A stretch of DNA of 19,389 nt from JAZDOK01 sp043798715 (GTDB lineage Bacteria; Vulcanimicrobiota; JAZDOK01): positions 1 to 19,389 of the forward strand of contig JAZDOK010000014.1 of NCBI GenBank assembly GCA_043798715.1. The letters are read 5' to 3'. Positions within the stretch are counted from its first letter, which is position 1. Each line of letters opens with the position of its first letter. A model generated the notes under the pieces. The model ran no database searches and was not told the DNA's origin. It was given only the letters and a program-made list of their open reading frames with translations. The translations under genes and the position numbers were made by a program. Positions 6,456 to 14,743 of this stretch are shown in pieces.

Positions 6456-7448
6456 ATGAAAATCAGCAAAGCGGACGGAATTCTCTCTTTATTTTCAGGC
6501 AAGAAGATTCTGGTCCTTGGGGACCTGATGCTGGACCACTGGATATGGGGCAGAGTCCGGCGTATTTCTCCGGAGGCGCCGGTTCCGGTGGTCGAGGTGG
6601 AAAAACACACCTATACGCTCGGGGGAGCGGCCAACGTGGTCAATAACCTGTGCTCTCTAGGCGCCTGCGTTTCCGTTACCGGAGTTGTCGGGAACGATCG
6701 CGAAGGCCGGCTGCTGAGATCCGAAATGCAGGGGAGAAACATCGCAACGGAAGGTCTTTTTGTTGATCCGGATCGCCCCACCACGCTCAAGACCAGGATT
6801 ATTGCGCATCATCAACAAGTGGTGCGTGCTGATTTTGAGCGGAAGGGGAGCCTTGCACCCAGGTTGAACAAGAAAATAGCCCTTTACATCAAGGAGAACC
6901 TGGAAGAGTTTGACGGTTTCCTGCTCTCCGATTACAACAAAGGCGTCATCAATGCGGAGCTGATGGATATAATCGTTCCGGCATTGACCCGGGTTTCAGT
7001 TATCAGCACGGCGAACCCGAAACCGGAGAATATTTCAATGATGAAGGGCCTGCATCTGGTGGCCCTCAACGAATCCGAAGCCGGCAGTGCCACCGGACTT
7101 TCGATCAATGGAGATGAGGCGGTCCTGTGCGAGGCGGGAAAAAAGATTCTCGATGATCTTGCCTGCAAGGCGGTCCTTATTACCCGTGGAGAACACGGCA
7201 TCTCGCTTTTTGAAGGGAAAGGCTCCACCAGTCTTATTCCGGCGCTCGCCACGGAGGTGTACGATGTTTCCGGAGCGGGAGATACGGTGATATCAGTCGT
7301 CACCTTAGCCCTGGCCGCCGGGGCGGGATATCTCGATGCAACCAGGCTGGCCAACCACGCGGCGGCCGTCGTGGTCCGCAAAGTCGGTACCGCCACGGTC
7401 ACAGCCGGGGAAATTATGGCCTCATTCAGGGAACAGAAGGGCAAGTGA
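6456..7448 (+). CDS. D-glycero-beta-D-manno-heptose-7-phosphate kinase (HldA/RfaE1 type)
   Basis: 330-residue PfkB-family sugar kinase. It matches the kinase half of HldE/RfaE, which phosphorylates D-glycero-D-manno-heptose 7-phosphate at C1 on the way to ADP- or GDP-heptose for LPS core or other glycans. Motifs: VLGDLMLDHWIWGRVRRISPEAP, the family's N-terminal signature (residues 20-42), GGAANVVNNL (56-65, PfkB signature 1), LSDYNKGV, NPKP and DVSGAGDT with the catalytic Asp at 276 (PfkB signature 2). The bifunctional HldE cytidylyltransferase half is absent, so this is a stand-alone kinase. ATG 6456 is chosen for the AAAGGGG ten bases upstream and because longer starts (TTG 6384, ATG 6390) add non-conserved residues. 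It follows the Cys-rich gene by 109 bases and ends against the outer-membrane protein gene, where a GTGA overlap (7445-7448) is possible. Confidence 0.9.
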   Translation: MKISKADGILSLFSGKKILVLGDLMLDHWIWGRVRRISPEAPVPVVEVEKHTYTLGGAANVVNNLCSLGACVSVTGVVGNDREGRLLRSEMQGRNIATEGLFVDPDRPTTLKTRIIAHHQQVVRADFERKGSLAPRLNKKIALYIKENLEEFDGFLLSDYNKGVINAELMDIIVPALTRVSVISTANPKPENISMMKGLHLVALNESEAGSATGLSINGDEAVLCEAGKKILDDLACKAVLITRGEHGISLFEGKGSTSLIPALATEVYDVSGAGDTVISVVTLALAAGAGYLDATRLANHAAAVVVRKVGTATVTAGEIMASFREQKGK

Positions 7449-7465
7449 CAGCTGGAAAGATAAAA

Positions 7466-8266
7466 ATGCGAAGCCCCGGACTTCTCAAAAAGCTCTTTCC
7501 GATCCTGTTTCTCTATCTGGTATTTTCTCTCTTTTTGTTTTTTATAAGAGAACCCGCCTCGGCTGATTCTTTTTACCCCAATGCGGGGGTGGACACCACG
7601 GATGAGGCACCGACGGTCCCATTTGGCTGCAGTCAGACGATACTGAATTATGAGTGGGATGAACTGGGGGATGGAGACACCATTGGTTTTGTTGTGCCCG
7701 CTTTTAAATATGGGTTGTCTTCGCGACTGGACGCAGGAGTACAGGTTCCTTATGCATTCGGCGACAGCACGAAGCAGCTTCCGGACGGTTTTGCTGATTT
7801 GCAAATGGGCTTTAAATATCTGTGGACCCCTCTCGCGAAGAATCATCTGTGGGTATCCACCGTTATAGGGTTGAAACCCGTCACCGCTTCTTCAGAGAAT
7901 GGCCTGGGAAACGGGGTCTGTGATTTTTCCTTCCATTTTATCGCCTCCTGTGATATGCCCCGGTGGCGTCATCATTTAAATTTTGGATATAACCTTTTTG
8001 GCAGGATGCCGTCATTTTCCAGAAACACGGTTCCTTACGTCAAATATAAAATAGATCAGAAGACCTCCCCGGTTCTGGTGTGCTCGCTTGAATTCTACGG
8101 TCAAAAAAGCCCCAATGAAGAAGTCTTCGATTCTCCCTTTCAGACGGCATTTAAAACGAGCTGGCGTTTAAACAGTAACTTGACTTTTGATGCAGGAATT
8201 GCCTTCGGCCTGAATCCACAGTCTCCTCTCAGAAGATATTTATTCGGCCTCACTCTGGAGAATTGA
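7466..8266 (+). CDS. Predicted outer-membrane beta-barrel (MetA-pathway transporter-like)
   Basis: 266 residues from ATG 7466 (GGAAAGA just upstream); a GTG at 7445 overlapping the kinase stop is a possible longer start. A long signal peptide (LLKKLFPILFLYLVFSLFLF, ending near P-A-S-A) precedes the mature DSFYPNAG. The rest has alternating amphipathic strands with many aromatic residues and turns rich in G, D and N, for example VVPAFKYGLSSRLDAGVQVPYAFGD and DLQMGFKYLW. This pattern resembles the phenol-degradation MetA/DUF3187-like outer-membrane protein families. The protein ends in a beta-strand-like FGLTLEN. The substrate is unknown. Its position beside the heptokinase suggests an envelope role. 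The gene converges on the minus-strand operon with only 20 bases between stops and no convincing terminator. Confidence 0.75.
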   Translation: MRSPGLLKKLFPILFLYLVFSLFLFFIREPASADSFYPNAGVDTTDEAPTVPFGCSQTILNYEWDELGDGDTIGFVVPAFKYGLSSRLDAGVQVPYAFGDSTKQLPDGFADLQMGFKYLWTPLAKNHLWVSTVIGLKPVTASSENGLGNGVCDFSFHFIASCDMPRWRHHLNFGYNLFGRMPSFSRNTVPYVKYKIDQKTSPVLVCSLEFYGQKSPNEEVFDSPFQTAFKTSWRLNSNLTFDAGIAFGLNPQSPLRRYLFGLTLEN

Positions 8267-8286
8267 GTTCCTCTTCCCCGCCGGAT

Positions 8287-9879
8287 TTACTTTTTTTCAA
8301 TCCTGACGAAATTTTCTGCGGCCATCTCGGGATGCGGCGGAATGGTGAAGGAATCCGAGATTATAAACCCGGAACGCAGGGCCTTCCAGAAATTCTCTCT
8401 GAGTTTTCGCTCGCCGAGAGCCAGTTCGACGCAAGAGCGGCTCAGGAAGACCCTTCTTTCTCTTTTAAGCCAGGTTGAAATCTCATCGGCCAGGCCGGAG
8501 GGAAGAATCCCCTCTTTTAATGATTCCAGCTCGCCAGGCTTTATCATGAGGAACGTTATTCTGCGACAGTAGTTGAGATAGGGACTTCTCCCGTAATAAT
8601 GAGGTATGATTCCACCTATAAAAACGTCATATGGTCTTACGATGTCGTGAATTCTATCGCAGTCGGCGATCCGTTCATCCGGGTGGTGCAAACTCCTGAT
8701 TTGGCTGATATTGATGATCATCAGGAGAGCGAGGAAAAAGATGGCGGCCGTTTTCCCGGCTCTGGATGCGGCGCACAGGGCCGCCAGAAGGAGAGCGACG
8801 GCAAAAGACAGGACGTAGACAAAGCCGTTCTCAGGGTCTCCCAGGAAGAAGGAGGCCCCGAAGAAAAAGAGCCAGGCCAGTGAAAACATCAGGGTCTGGC
8901 GTGACTTGGCCCAAAGACGCCTGAGGGTGAAAATGAAAAGGAAGAGAAGAACACAGGCATTAACGGCCAAAAGGCCTCTTAACCATTTTGAAGCCCATTT
9001 TGAAGCTCCATTCATACCGGCGACGATGGAGTCCATCAGGTTTAAAGCCAGCGAGGAAAGGCGGGATGAGGAGGTGAAATTTCCGGACATAAAACCCGGC
9101 GTAAAGATTTTAGGAGTCTTCATGGAAATGGTTGAGGCGGCTACATTCAAAGCGAGAGCGGCGTTTGCGCGCGAAAAGATGGCGCTCTTGAGGAGAATGG
9201 CTGACGCCCCGAGAAACAGAAGGACAATCAAAAGGACGCTGAGCAGGGCATAGCTCAGGGCTCTTAAAAGAGTTTTAAGGGAGATTTTCTCCTTTGTCAG
9301 GATGAAGAGGGTGAGGACCGCGATCAGCGGGCTGGCGGCAAACGAGAATCCCACCGCCGTCGCGGAGGAGGCGGTTGAAAGCAGAGGAGCCCAACGGCTC
9401 CTGGAAGAAGCAAGAAAAAAAAAGGCCAGCAGGCAGAAAAAAAAGGCGATGGGGTAGGCTTTGATCTGTCCGCTCCAAAGCCAGAATCCATAGGTGAGAC
9501 CAAGAAAGAGCGTTCCAATGAAGGCGGAGAGGGGGTCCTTTAAAAGCCGCAAGTTCAGGAGGTAGGCAAGCAGAAGGGTGAAAAAACCGAAAATAACAGC
9601 TGCCCACTGAAGGTGAAAAATGAGGAAGCCATGGTAGCCCCGGTTTGCCAGTATTTTGCCAACGCCATAGTATAAAGGATTTTGCAGAAGGTGGGCCGGG
9701 TTATAGAGGTAGTAGGGGAGAGGATGATCAGGATCGTTCAAGGCCTTTTCCACCTGATAGCCGCATTCCAGGGTGTCAGAGGTTATGATGGTCGGAAAAT
9801 ATAAAGGCATGAGGGCGATATAGAGTACGAGCAGGAGGAAACCCAGGAAGAGGGGGAGCCTGTTTTTCATGTCCTTCAT
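8287..9879 (-). CDS. Multi-TM glycosyltransferase-like membrane protein (GT39/PMT-like)
   Basis: 530 residues with about ten or more hydrophobic helices. The N-terminus has one TM helix, then a periplasmic loop with TSDTLECGYQ and LYNPAHLLQNPLYYG, resembling the acidic and His-containing first loop of polyprenol-phosphate-sugar-dependent transferases (GT39/GT-C or DUF2723-like). FWLWSGQIKAYPIAFFF in the middle is also typical of these GT-C proteins. After about residue 400 comes a soluble C-terminal domain (VRPYDVFIGGIIPHYYGRSPY and following). Family placement is by pattern, so the donor and acceptor are unknown. It is the last gene of the minus-strand glycan operon; its ATG at 9879 lies three bases after the preceding stop, implying translational coupling. 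A second ATG at 9870 is possible. Confidence 0.75.
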   Translation of the reverse strand: MKDMKNRLPLFLGFLLLVLYIALMPLYFPTIITSDTLECGYQVEKALNDPDHPLPYYLYNPAHLLQNPLYYGVGKILANRGYHGFLIFHLQWAAVIFGFFTLLLAYLLNLRLLKDPLSAFIGTLFLGLTYGFWLWSGQIKAYPIAFFFCLLAFFFLASSRSRWAPLLSTASSATAVGFSFAASPLIAVLTLFILTKEKISLKTLLRALSYALLSVLLIVLLFLGASAILLKSAIFSRANAALALNVAASTISMKTPKIFTPGFMSGNFTSSSRLSSLALNLMDSIVAGMNGASKWASKWLRGLLAVNACVLLFLFIFTLRRLWAKSRQTLMFSLAWLFFFGASFFLGDPENGFVYVLSFAVALLLAALCAASRAGKTAAIFFLALLMIINISQIRSLHHPDERIADCDRIHDIVRPYDVFIGGIIPHYYGRSPYLNYCRRITFLMIKPGELESLKEGILPSGLADEISTWLKRERRVFLSRSCVELALGERKLRENFWKALRSGFIISDSFTIPPHPEMAAENFVRIEKK

Positions 9880-9882
9880 GGT

Positions 9883-11118
9883 TCAGCAGTCCGGCCCTGT
9901 TTTGTTGTCCTCAGGATTATCTGCGGAAAGCTCTTTAATATCCTCGGAAATTTTCTTCTGATAGGCCTCAAAGAAGGGGCGGTAGATGAAGTAGGAAATA
10001 ATAAAATTCAAAATGGTCACCAACGGAGCCCCCCAGTCTCCCTGAGTTCCTATAAAAGCCGCGATGGGACCCGGAAAAAATCCGGGGCAGAAAATGTGGG
10101 CGGGCTGGGCCAGACGGAAGTATGTCAGGGAATATGTCAGCAGGCCGCAAAGCAGGGGTGCGACAAAGAACGGGATGAAAAAAAACGGGTTCATCACGAG
10201 AGGAATACCGAAGATGATGAATTCGTTGACATTGAAAATTCCGGGAAGAATCGCAGCCCGGGCCATGTAGCGAATCCTCCGGATTTTAGAGCGGAGCATC
10301 AGTACGCAGAGGGGCAGCGTGCATCCGCCCCCGCCGATGAAGACCATGGTAAAGAAAATAGTGGTGACGGTATGCGGCGGAGGCAGGTTCTGTTGAATCG
10401 CCTGGAGATTTTCCGAGAGGGTAACGAGATATATCGGGGTTACGATGCTGCCTACTACGGCTGGTCCGTGAACGCCGGCATACCATAGCAGGCATATCAT
10501 GAAGATGACGGTAAGGGCGGCCGGCAGGGAGTCGCCCACGAAAATCATGTGGCGGACGATGCCTCCCACAAAGGGATGAATCCTTAAACCGGCGGCGTTC
10601 ATCAGCCAGAACGCCGGGATGAACACCGTCGGCAGGAGAAGGTATCTGAGAAAAAAGCGAAGGAAACCGCCCCTGCTTCTTTCAGCCCATGAGAAGGCTG
10701 TATAGGCGGCCTTGCCCGTGATAAGTCCAATGATAATTCCCACCAGGATACTGGAAGTGGAGATCTCCAGCATCATCGGGCGAAAGTCGGCAGGCGATGA
10801 CGGCATCGGAAGAGTGAGCAGAAATGAGGCCAGGGCTACGCAGCCTGAAAGAACTCTTCCCTTTCCTTTGTTAAGATAGTAAAAGGCGATGGCGAAGGAA
10901 ATGGCCAGACCCATGATGGAGAGGGAGGACCGAAACGACCAGATCAGGCTGTTTTTCCAGTCGGGATCCGGAAAAATAAAAAAAAGAGCGATCGAGCCAG
11001 CCACCAGAAAGAAGATTCCCACGTAGGTGCCCCGCTGGATGGCCTTCATCTCTCTAGTATTGGCTATTCTGGAAAGAAGAGCAAAAAATTTTTCGTATTT
11101 CTGGATTCCGCCGCTCAA
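9883..11118 (-). CDS. Orphan PTS EIIC-like permease (lactose/cellobiose family)
   Basis: 411 residues with about ten TM helices and strong resemblance to EIIC proteins of the Lac/cellobiose (ChbC/CelB) family. N-terminal EKFFALLSRIANTREMKAIQRG matches the family start. Later motifs are WYAGVHGPAVVG (H218), GGGGCTLPL and VNEFIIFGIPLVMNP (E299). In known family members the His and Glu of the equivalent GxHG and NEPxxFG motifs bind the sugar; both are kept here, but the usual Pro after Glu is Phe300. No EIIA, EIIB, HPr or EI gene is in the window, which is odd for a phosphorylating transporter. The start is TTG at 11118, supported by AGGAGG (plus 11124-11129) five bases upstream. It sits 40 bases after the nucleotidyltransferase gene and three bases before the GT-like gene, so it belongs to the glycan operon. 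Confidence 0.85.
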   Translation of the reverse strand: MSGGIQKYEKFFALLSRIANTREMKAIQRGTYVGIFFLVAGSIALFFIFPDPDWKNSLIWSFRSSLSIMGLAISFAIAFYYLNKGKGRVLSGCVALASFLLTLPMPSSPADFRPMMLEISTSSILVGIIIGLITGKAAYTAFSWAERSRGGFLRFFLRYLLLPTVFIPAFWLMNAAGLRIHPFVGGIVRHMIFVGDSLPAALTVIFMICLLWYAGVHGPAVVGSIVTPIYLVTLSENLQAIQQNLPPPHTVTTIFFTMVFIGGGGCTLPLCVLMLRSKIRRIRYMARAAILPGIFNVNEFIIFGIPLVMNPFFFIPFFVAPLLCGLLTYSLTYFRLAQPAHIFCPGFFPGPIAAFIGTQGDWGAPLVTILNFIISYFIYRPFFEAYQKKISEDIKELSADNPEDNKTGPDC

Positions 11119-11123
11119 TAGAG

Positions 11124-11129
11124 CCTCCT
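11124..11129 (-). promoter_or_regulatory. Consensus ribosome-binding site for a TTG start
   Basis: AGGAGG on the minus strand, five bases before TTG 11118. It decides the start of the EIIC-like gene, which has no ATG nearby; a perfect site compensating for a weak start codon is a common pattern. Confidence 0.75.
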
Positions 11130-11158
11130 GCCGGAAATAAAGTTCTGCTGCAAATGCT

Positions 11159-12244
11159 TCAGCGCTCGATCTTCGTCCAGGGCGGGATTCGGGTTCCCTC
11201 AGGGAAGGCGCTCATGCTCTGCACGACCGCCATGGGTTCGATGGAGCAGGAGGTGCCGACATTGCATCCGGCCCCCATGATGCAGTCTTTCAGATGGGAG
11301 CCTGCTCCCACTTTGGTATAGGGCCAGAGCACGGCGCCCTCGACCCTGGCTTCCTCTTCAACCAGGCAGCCGATTCCCACCGTCGTGAGGGGGCCCACCA
11401 CGGCTCCTTTTTTAATTCGGCAGCCTTCTCCGAGGTAGACGGGAGGGACGATCAGCGCCCCCTCCTCTACATTGACGCCCTCGCCTCTTAAGATGCCCGG
11501 TTGATTTTCGACAGCCGCTTCAAGGAGAAGGTGTATTTTTCCGGAGAGGACATCGTGGTGGGCGGCCAGGTATTTTTCGGGTGATCCGATGTCGAGCCAG
11601 TAGGCCCCCTCGGCCGGGAAGGCGTACATTCCGGCTCCTTCAGCCAGGAGAGAGGGGAACAGCTGGCGTTCGAAGGAATATTTTTCTTTAGTCGGGACGG
11701 TTTTCAACACCTCGGGTTCCAGTACATAGACCCCGGCGTTGATCCACCTGGTCGTAATCTCATTGCGCGGGGGTTTCTCCCTGAAATTAAGGATTTTCCC
11801 ATCTTCCCCGGTCTCCACGACTCCGTAGATCGAGGGATCTTCAACTTCCGTGAGGGATATGGTGCAGGCCGCCCGGCGGCGGCGGTGGGTCTTAACCAGG
11901 TCCGTCAGATCCATGTCCGTCAGGATGTCGCCGTTGAAGACAAGAAACGTTTCGTCGAGCAGGTTCTCGACCCCTTTTACGGCACCCGCCGTGCCCATGG
12001 GGTGCTCCTCGATGACATGGCGGCAGGTGAGGTTCCAGCGGGAGCCGTCCCCGAAGTAATCCTGGAAGATCTGCCACTTGTATCCAGAGGCAAAGATGAC
12101 CTCCGTTATTCCGTGCCGGGCCAGCAGATCGACCAGGTGGTGCATGAATGGCTTGTCCAGGATTGGGACCATGGGCTTGGGCATGTCGCAGGTGAGAGGT
12201 CTTAAGCGCAAACCTTCTCCTCCGACGAGTATCACTGCTTTCAC
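11159..12244 (-). CDS. Sugar-phosphate nucleotidyltransferase with hexapeptide tail (guanylyltransferase-like), copy 2
   Basis: 361-residue nucleotidyltransferase that should make an NDP-sugar from NTP and a sugar 1-phosphate; by pattern it is nearest to mannose-1-phosphate guanylyltransferase-like enzymes. N-terminal GGEGLRLRPLT (the usual Thr of GGxGTRL is Leu here), MPKPMVPI, GTAGAVK, FNGDILTD with metal-binding D106, FREKP and WINAGVYV. The C-terminal third, from about residue 255, contains the periodic I/L/V-G-x-G pattern of a left-handed beta-helix (VYLGEGCRIKKGAVVGP and onward). The GTG start at 12244 overlaps the ComF stop (GTGA, 12244-12241). The first 110 residues align without a gap to the product of 12960-14003 and about half are identical, so the two are paralogues. 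Confidence 0.9.
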   Translation of the reverse strand: MKAVILVGGEGLRLRPLTCDMPKPMVPILDKPFMHHLVDLLARHGITEVIFASGYKWQIFQDYFGDGSRWNLTCRHVIEEHPMGTAGAVKGVENLLDETFLVFNGDILTDMDLTDLVKTHRRRRAACTISLTEVEDPSIYGVVETGEDGKILNFREKPPRNEITTRWINAGVYVLEPEVLKTVPTKEKYSFERQLFPSLLAEGAGMYAFPAEGAYWLDIGSPEKYLAAHHDVLSGKIHLLLEAAVENQPGILRGEGVNVEEGALIVPPVYLGEGCRIKKGAVVGPLTTVGIGCLVEEEARVEGAVLWPYTKVGAGSHLKDCIMGAGCNVGTSCSIEPMAVVQSMSAFPEGTRIPPWTKIER

Positions 12245-12963
12245 GAAATGTCACCTCTTTCCAGAATATCCCGGGCCGCGGTGAGGGCATAGACTTCGCG
12301 GATCCCGCTCTTAAGAAGCGCCAGGGAGGCTTCCCTCATGGTGGCGCCGGTCGTCATCACGTCGTCAACCAGGAGCGCCCGGGTGTCTCTCGGGAGGGAA
12401 TCAGGAAGCACGTCAAAGGCCCCCCGAACGTTTTTTTCACGCTCCTCTTTCTTCAGACGGTTCTGCGGGGCGGTGTCCCGGCATCTGATGAGGGAAGTGG
12501 AGTTGACGGCGACCTCGAATTTTTCTCCCAGGCACTTGGCCAAAAGTTCGGACTGGTTGTAGCCCCGCTTCCTGAGTTTGGCCGGATGAAGCGGGACGGG
12601 GACAATGAAGTCGGGGCGGGGGAGCGACTTCGCCTCCCAGGTAAGGGCCATCATTTGGGACAGGGGCTCGGTCAGGCGCTTTTTACCACGGTATTTCAGG
12701 AGTAGAATGGCCTTCCGGAGGACGCCTGCGTAGAGGCCGGCCGAGAGGGCCCGTTCATATGACTGCTTTGTTTTACGGCAGCGGCGGCAGATGGGGCCGC
12801 TTTCTCCTCTGCCAAGCGGGTGGGAACAGCGGAAACAGGAGTGAGAGGGGATGGGAGAGACTCTGGAGCGGCACTCTTCGCAGAAGGTGGTGGCGGCGCT
12901 CCGCCGGCAGAGAAAGCAGCGGGTCGGAAAGAGAAAATCAAGGATGAGATCCAGAAGATTCAT
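12241..12963 (-). CDS. comF: ComF-family phosphoribosyltransferase-like protein
   Basis: 240 residues from ATG 12963, which overlaps the stop of the upstream gene as ATGA; an in-frame start further up would bury it in that gene. N-terminal zinc-ribbon-like cysteines come in two tetrads (C16, C19, C28, C31 and C43, C46, C59, C62). A type I phosphoribosyltransferase fold follows, with VPVPLHPAKLRKRGYNQSELLAK and the PRPP loop ALLVDDVMTTGATM (residues 196-209). ComF is linked to DNA uptake in naturally competent bacteria and the close relative GntX is linked to gluconate use or Fe-S handling; the true substrate is unsettled. Here it sits between two nucleotidyltransferase genes with 4-base overlaps on both sides, so it is translated together with them. 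Confidence 0.92.
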   Translation of the reverse strand: MNLLDLILDFLFPTRCFLCRRSAATTFCEECRSRVSPIPSHSCFRCSHPLGRGESGPICRRCRKTKQSYERALSAGLYAGVLRKAILLLKYRGKKRLTEPLSQMMALTWEAKSLPRPDFIVPVPLHPAKLRKRGYNQSELLAKCLGEKFEVAVNSTSLIRCRDTAPQNRLKKEEREKNVRGAFDVLPDSLPRDTRALLVDDVMTTGATMREASLALLKSGIREVYALTAARDILERGDIS

Positions 12964-14003
12964 TGAGGCAGGCTCTTTTCTTCCGAGGCGATTACCATGC
13001 CGACGCAAGTCCGGTGGGCGTCAATCAGGCGGTTATTATCAACCAGGCAATGATCGAGAATGGCCTTTTCCCCTAATGTAACCCCATTCCACAATATGGA
13101 GGCTCTCACTACCGATCCCTCTTTAAGCACCACTCCTTCTCCCAGGACGGCGGGTCCCTCAATCATGACATCCGGGCCGATCAGACAGTTTTTGCCGATG
13201 AGGACGGGCCCCCTGATACAGGATGTCGGGTGGATATCGGCTCCTTCCTCGACCCTGATACCCGGCCCCGCGGTCTCCCCCGGGATGCGCACCTTAACAC
13301 GCCGGTTCAGGACGTCGAAATGGACCTGGCGGTACTGGGCCAGGCTCCCGATGTCGCACCAGTACCCATCGGCCTCCCAGGAGTAGAAGGGCGCTTTTTT
13401 TTCGAGCAGAAGCGGGAAGAGTTGCCGTCCGAAGTCATAGAAGGTATCCGGCGGGATATAATCAAGAATCTCCGGTTCGAAGATGTATATGCCGGTATTG
13501 GCCATGAGGCTGGCCGCCTCTTTAAGCGAAGGCTTTTCCTGGAAGGAGCGTATCCGGCCATCCGGGCCGGCCACCACCACGCCGAACTGGGTCGGGTCCT
13601 CGACACGGGACAGGCCGATGGTGGCCAGGGCCGAGTGCTCCCGGTGGAAGGCGATGCCTTTCATGAGATCCACGTCGGTCAGGTCATCGCCGCCGATTAC
13701 CAGGAAGGTTTCGTCGAAAAAGGAAGACACTTTTTTTACACCGCCGGCGGTCCCCAGAGGCTCCTTCTCTTTCGAGTATAAAATGCGGGCGCCCCAGCGG
13801 GAGCCGTCCCCGAAATAATCTTCAATCAGGTGCGGCAGGTAACTGAGATTAACCATGATCTCGCCGAAACCCTGGCGCACCAGGAGTTCCACGATGTGCT
13901 CCATGACCGGGATGTTAACCACCGGCGCCATCGGCTTGGGAATGGAGAAAGTCAGTGGATAAAGGCGCGTTCCGCCGCCCGCGGCCAGGATCATGGCTTT
14001 CAC
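12960..14003 (-). CDS. Sugar-phosphate nucleotidyltransferase with hexapeptide tail (guanylyltransferase-like), copy 1
   Basis: 347 residues. N-terminal AAGGGTRLYPLT is a canonical NDP-sugar pyrophosphorylase signature, followed by IPKPMAPVVN, EDYFGDGSRW, EPLGTAGGVK, GGDDLTD with metal-binding D106, FQEKP and MANTGIYIFEPEIL. The C-terminal part (from about residue 250: VEEGADIHPTSCIRGP, VLIGKNCLIGPDV and later) is a left-handed beta-helix as in GMP-type guanylyltransferases. The likely reaction is formation of GDP-mannose or a related NDP-sugar for surface glycans; exact sugar unknown. GTG 14003 overlaps the stop of the WecG-like gene (GTGA). The presence of a GDP-mannose dehydratase-like gene 1.5 kb away supports, but does not prove, GDP-mannose. 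Confidence 0.9.
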   Translation of the reverse strand: MKAMILAAGGGTRLYPLTFSIPKPMAPVVNIPVMEHIVELLVRQGFGEIMVNLSYLPHLIEDYFGDGSRWGARILYSKEKEPLGTAGGVKKVSSFFDETFLVIGGDDLTDVDLMKGIAFHREHSALATIGLSRVEDPTQFGVVVAGPDGRIRSFQEKPSLKEAASLMANTGIYIFEPEILDYIPPDTFYDFGRQLFPLLLEKKAPFYSWEADGYWCDIGSLAQYRQVHFDVLNRRVKVRIPGETAGPGIRVEEGADIHPTSCIRGPVLIGKNCLIGPDVMIEGPAVLGEGVVLKEGSVVRASILWNGVTLGEKAILDHCLVDNNRLIDAHRTCVGMVIASEEKSLPQ

Positions 14004-14743
14004 TTTTTTTCTCCTCTCGTAAGTACCATCCGGACAAAGGCGGGAAGGGCCTGCATTCTTTTAAAGCGGCTTGGTTCCGTAAGGAGGCGGTGCAGCCACT
14101 CCAGGCCCGTTTTCTGCATCCAGGAGGGGGCTCTCCTGCGTCTTCCGGAGATGACGTCCAGACTGCCGCCGATCCCGATGGCCACCGGGACCTGGAGGCG
14201 TTCTCTATTGTGCCAGAGCCATTTTTCCTGGCGGGGGGAGCCGAGGGCCACCAGCAGAATATCCGGCTTAGCCTCGCGGATGCGCTCGATAGCCTCCGTG
14301 TCATCCTTGAAATAGCCGTGAAAAGAGCCGGCCGGAGAAAAGCCGGGTATTTTTTCAGAGAGGGCCTTCCCCGCTTCTTCAGCCACTCCGGGCGCGGAGC
14401 CCAGGAAAAAAAGGTGCCAGTTCTTCTGGGGGGCCAGGGCTGCCAGGCGCTGGAGGAGGTCTATTCCCGGGACCCTTCCCTTAAGTGGAGTGCCCGCCCT
14501 CCGGCAGGCCCAGCAGATTCCCGCGGAATCGGGCACCGCCAGGTCGGCCTGGTTCAGGATGGCCCGAAACTCCTCGTCTTTCTGGGCCTGAACCACCATC
14601 TCGGTGCCGAGGGTGACCACCAGGTGGAATTTTTTTCCCTCGATGAAATCCCCGATGCGCAGGACCGCCTCCTCCATGTCCACGGCATGAACCTTGCAGG
14701 AAAAAAGCTCGACACAATCGGGTTTTTTCTTCTCCGTCTCCAC
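14000..14743 (-). CDS. WecG/TagA/CpsF-family glycosyltransferase
   Basis: 247-residue GT26-family enzyme. Members transfer N-acetylmannosamine or its uronate, or related sugars, to an undecaprenyl-linked acceptor on the cytoplasmic face of the membrane. Visible family features are VVTLGTEMVVQAQKDEEF near residue 43, AVPDSAGICWACRRAGTPLKGRVPGIDLL (69-97, containing the acidic catalytic-site region and the Arg of RVxGxDL), FFLGSAPGVAEEA, LVALGSPRQEKW and the C-terminal basic WLHRLLTEPSRFKR. It is the first gene of the minus-strand glycan operon. The start is GTG at 14743; a weak AGAG-containing stretch precedes it and a stop codon lies directly upstream in frame. The short upstream ORF ending inside it is a shadow. 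Confidence 0.93.
   Translation of the reverse strand: METEKKKPDCVELFSCKVHAVDMEEAVLRIGDFIEGKKFHLVVTLGTEMVVQAQKDEEFRAILNQADLAVPDSAGICWACRRAGTPLKGRVPGIDLLQRLAALAPQKNWHLFFLGSAPGVAEEAGKALSEKIPGFSPAGSFHGYFKDDTEAIERIREAKPDILLVALGSPRQEKWLWHNRERLQVPVAIGIGGSLDVISGRRRRAPSWMQKTGLEWLHRLLTEPSRFKRMQALPAFVRMVLTRGEKK

Noticed and set aside
6932..7846. 304-residue minus-strand frame opposite the heptokinase and outer-membrane genes
   Set aside because: It lies antisense to two well-supported genes with recognisable motifs; its translation is low-complexity and Arg/Ser-rich with no domain.
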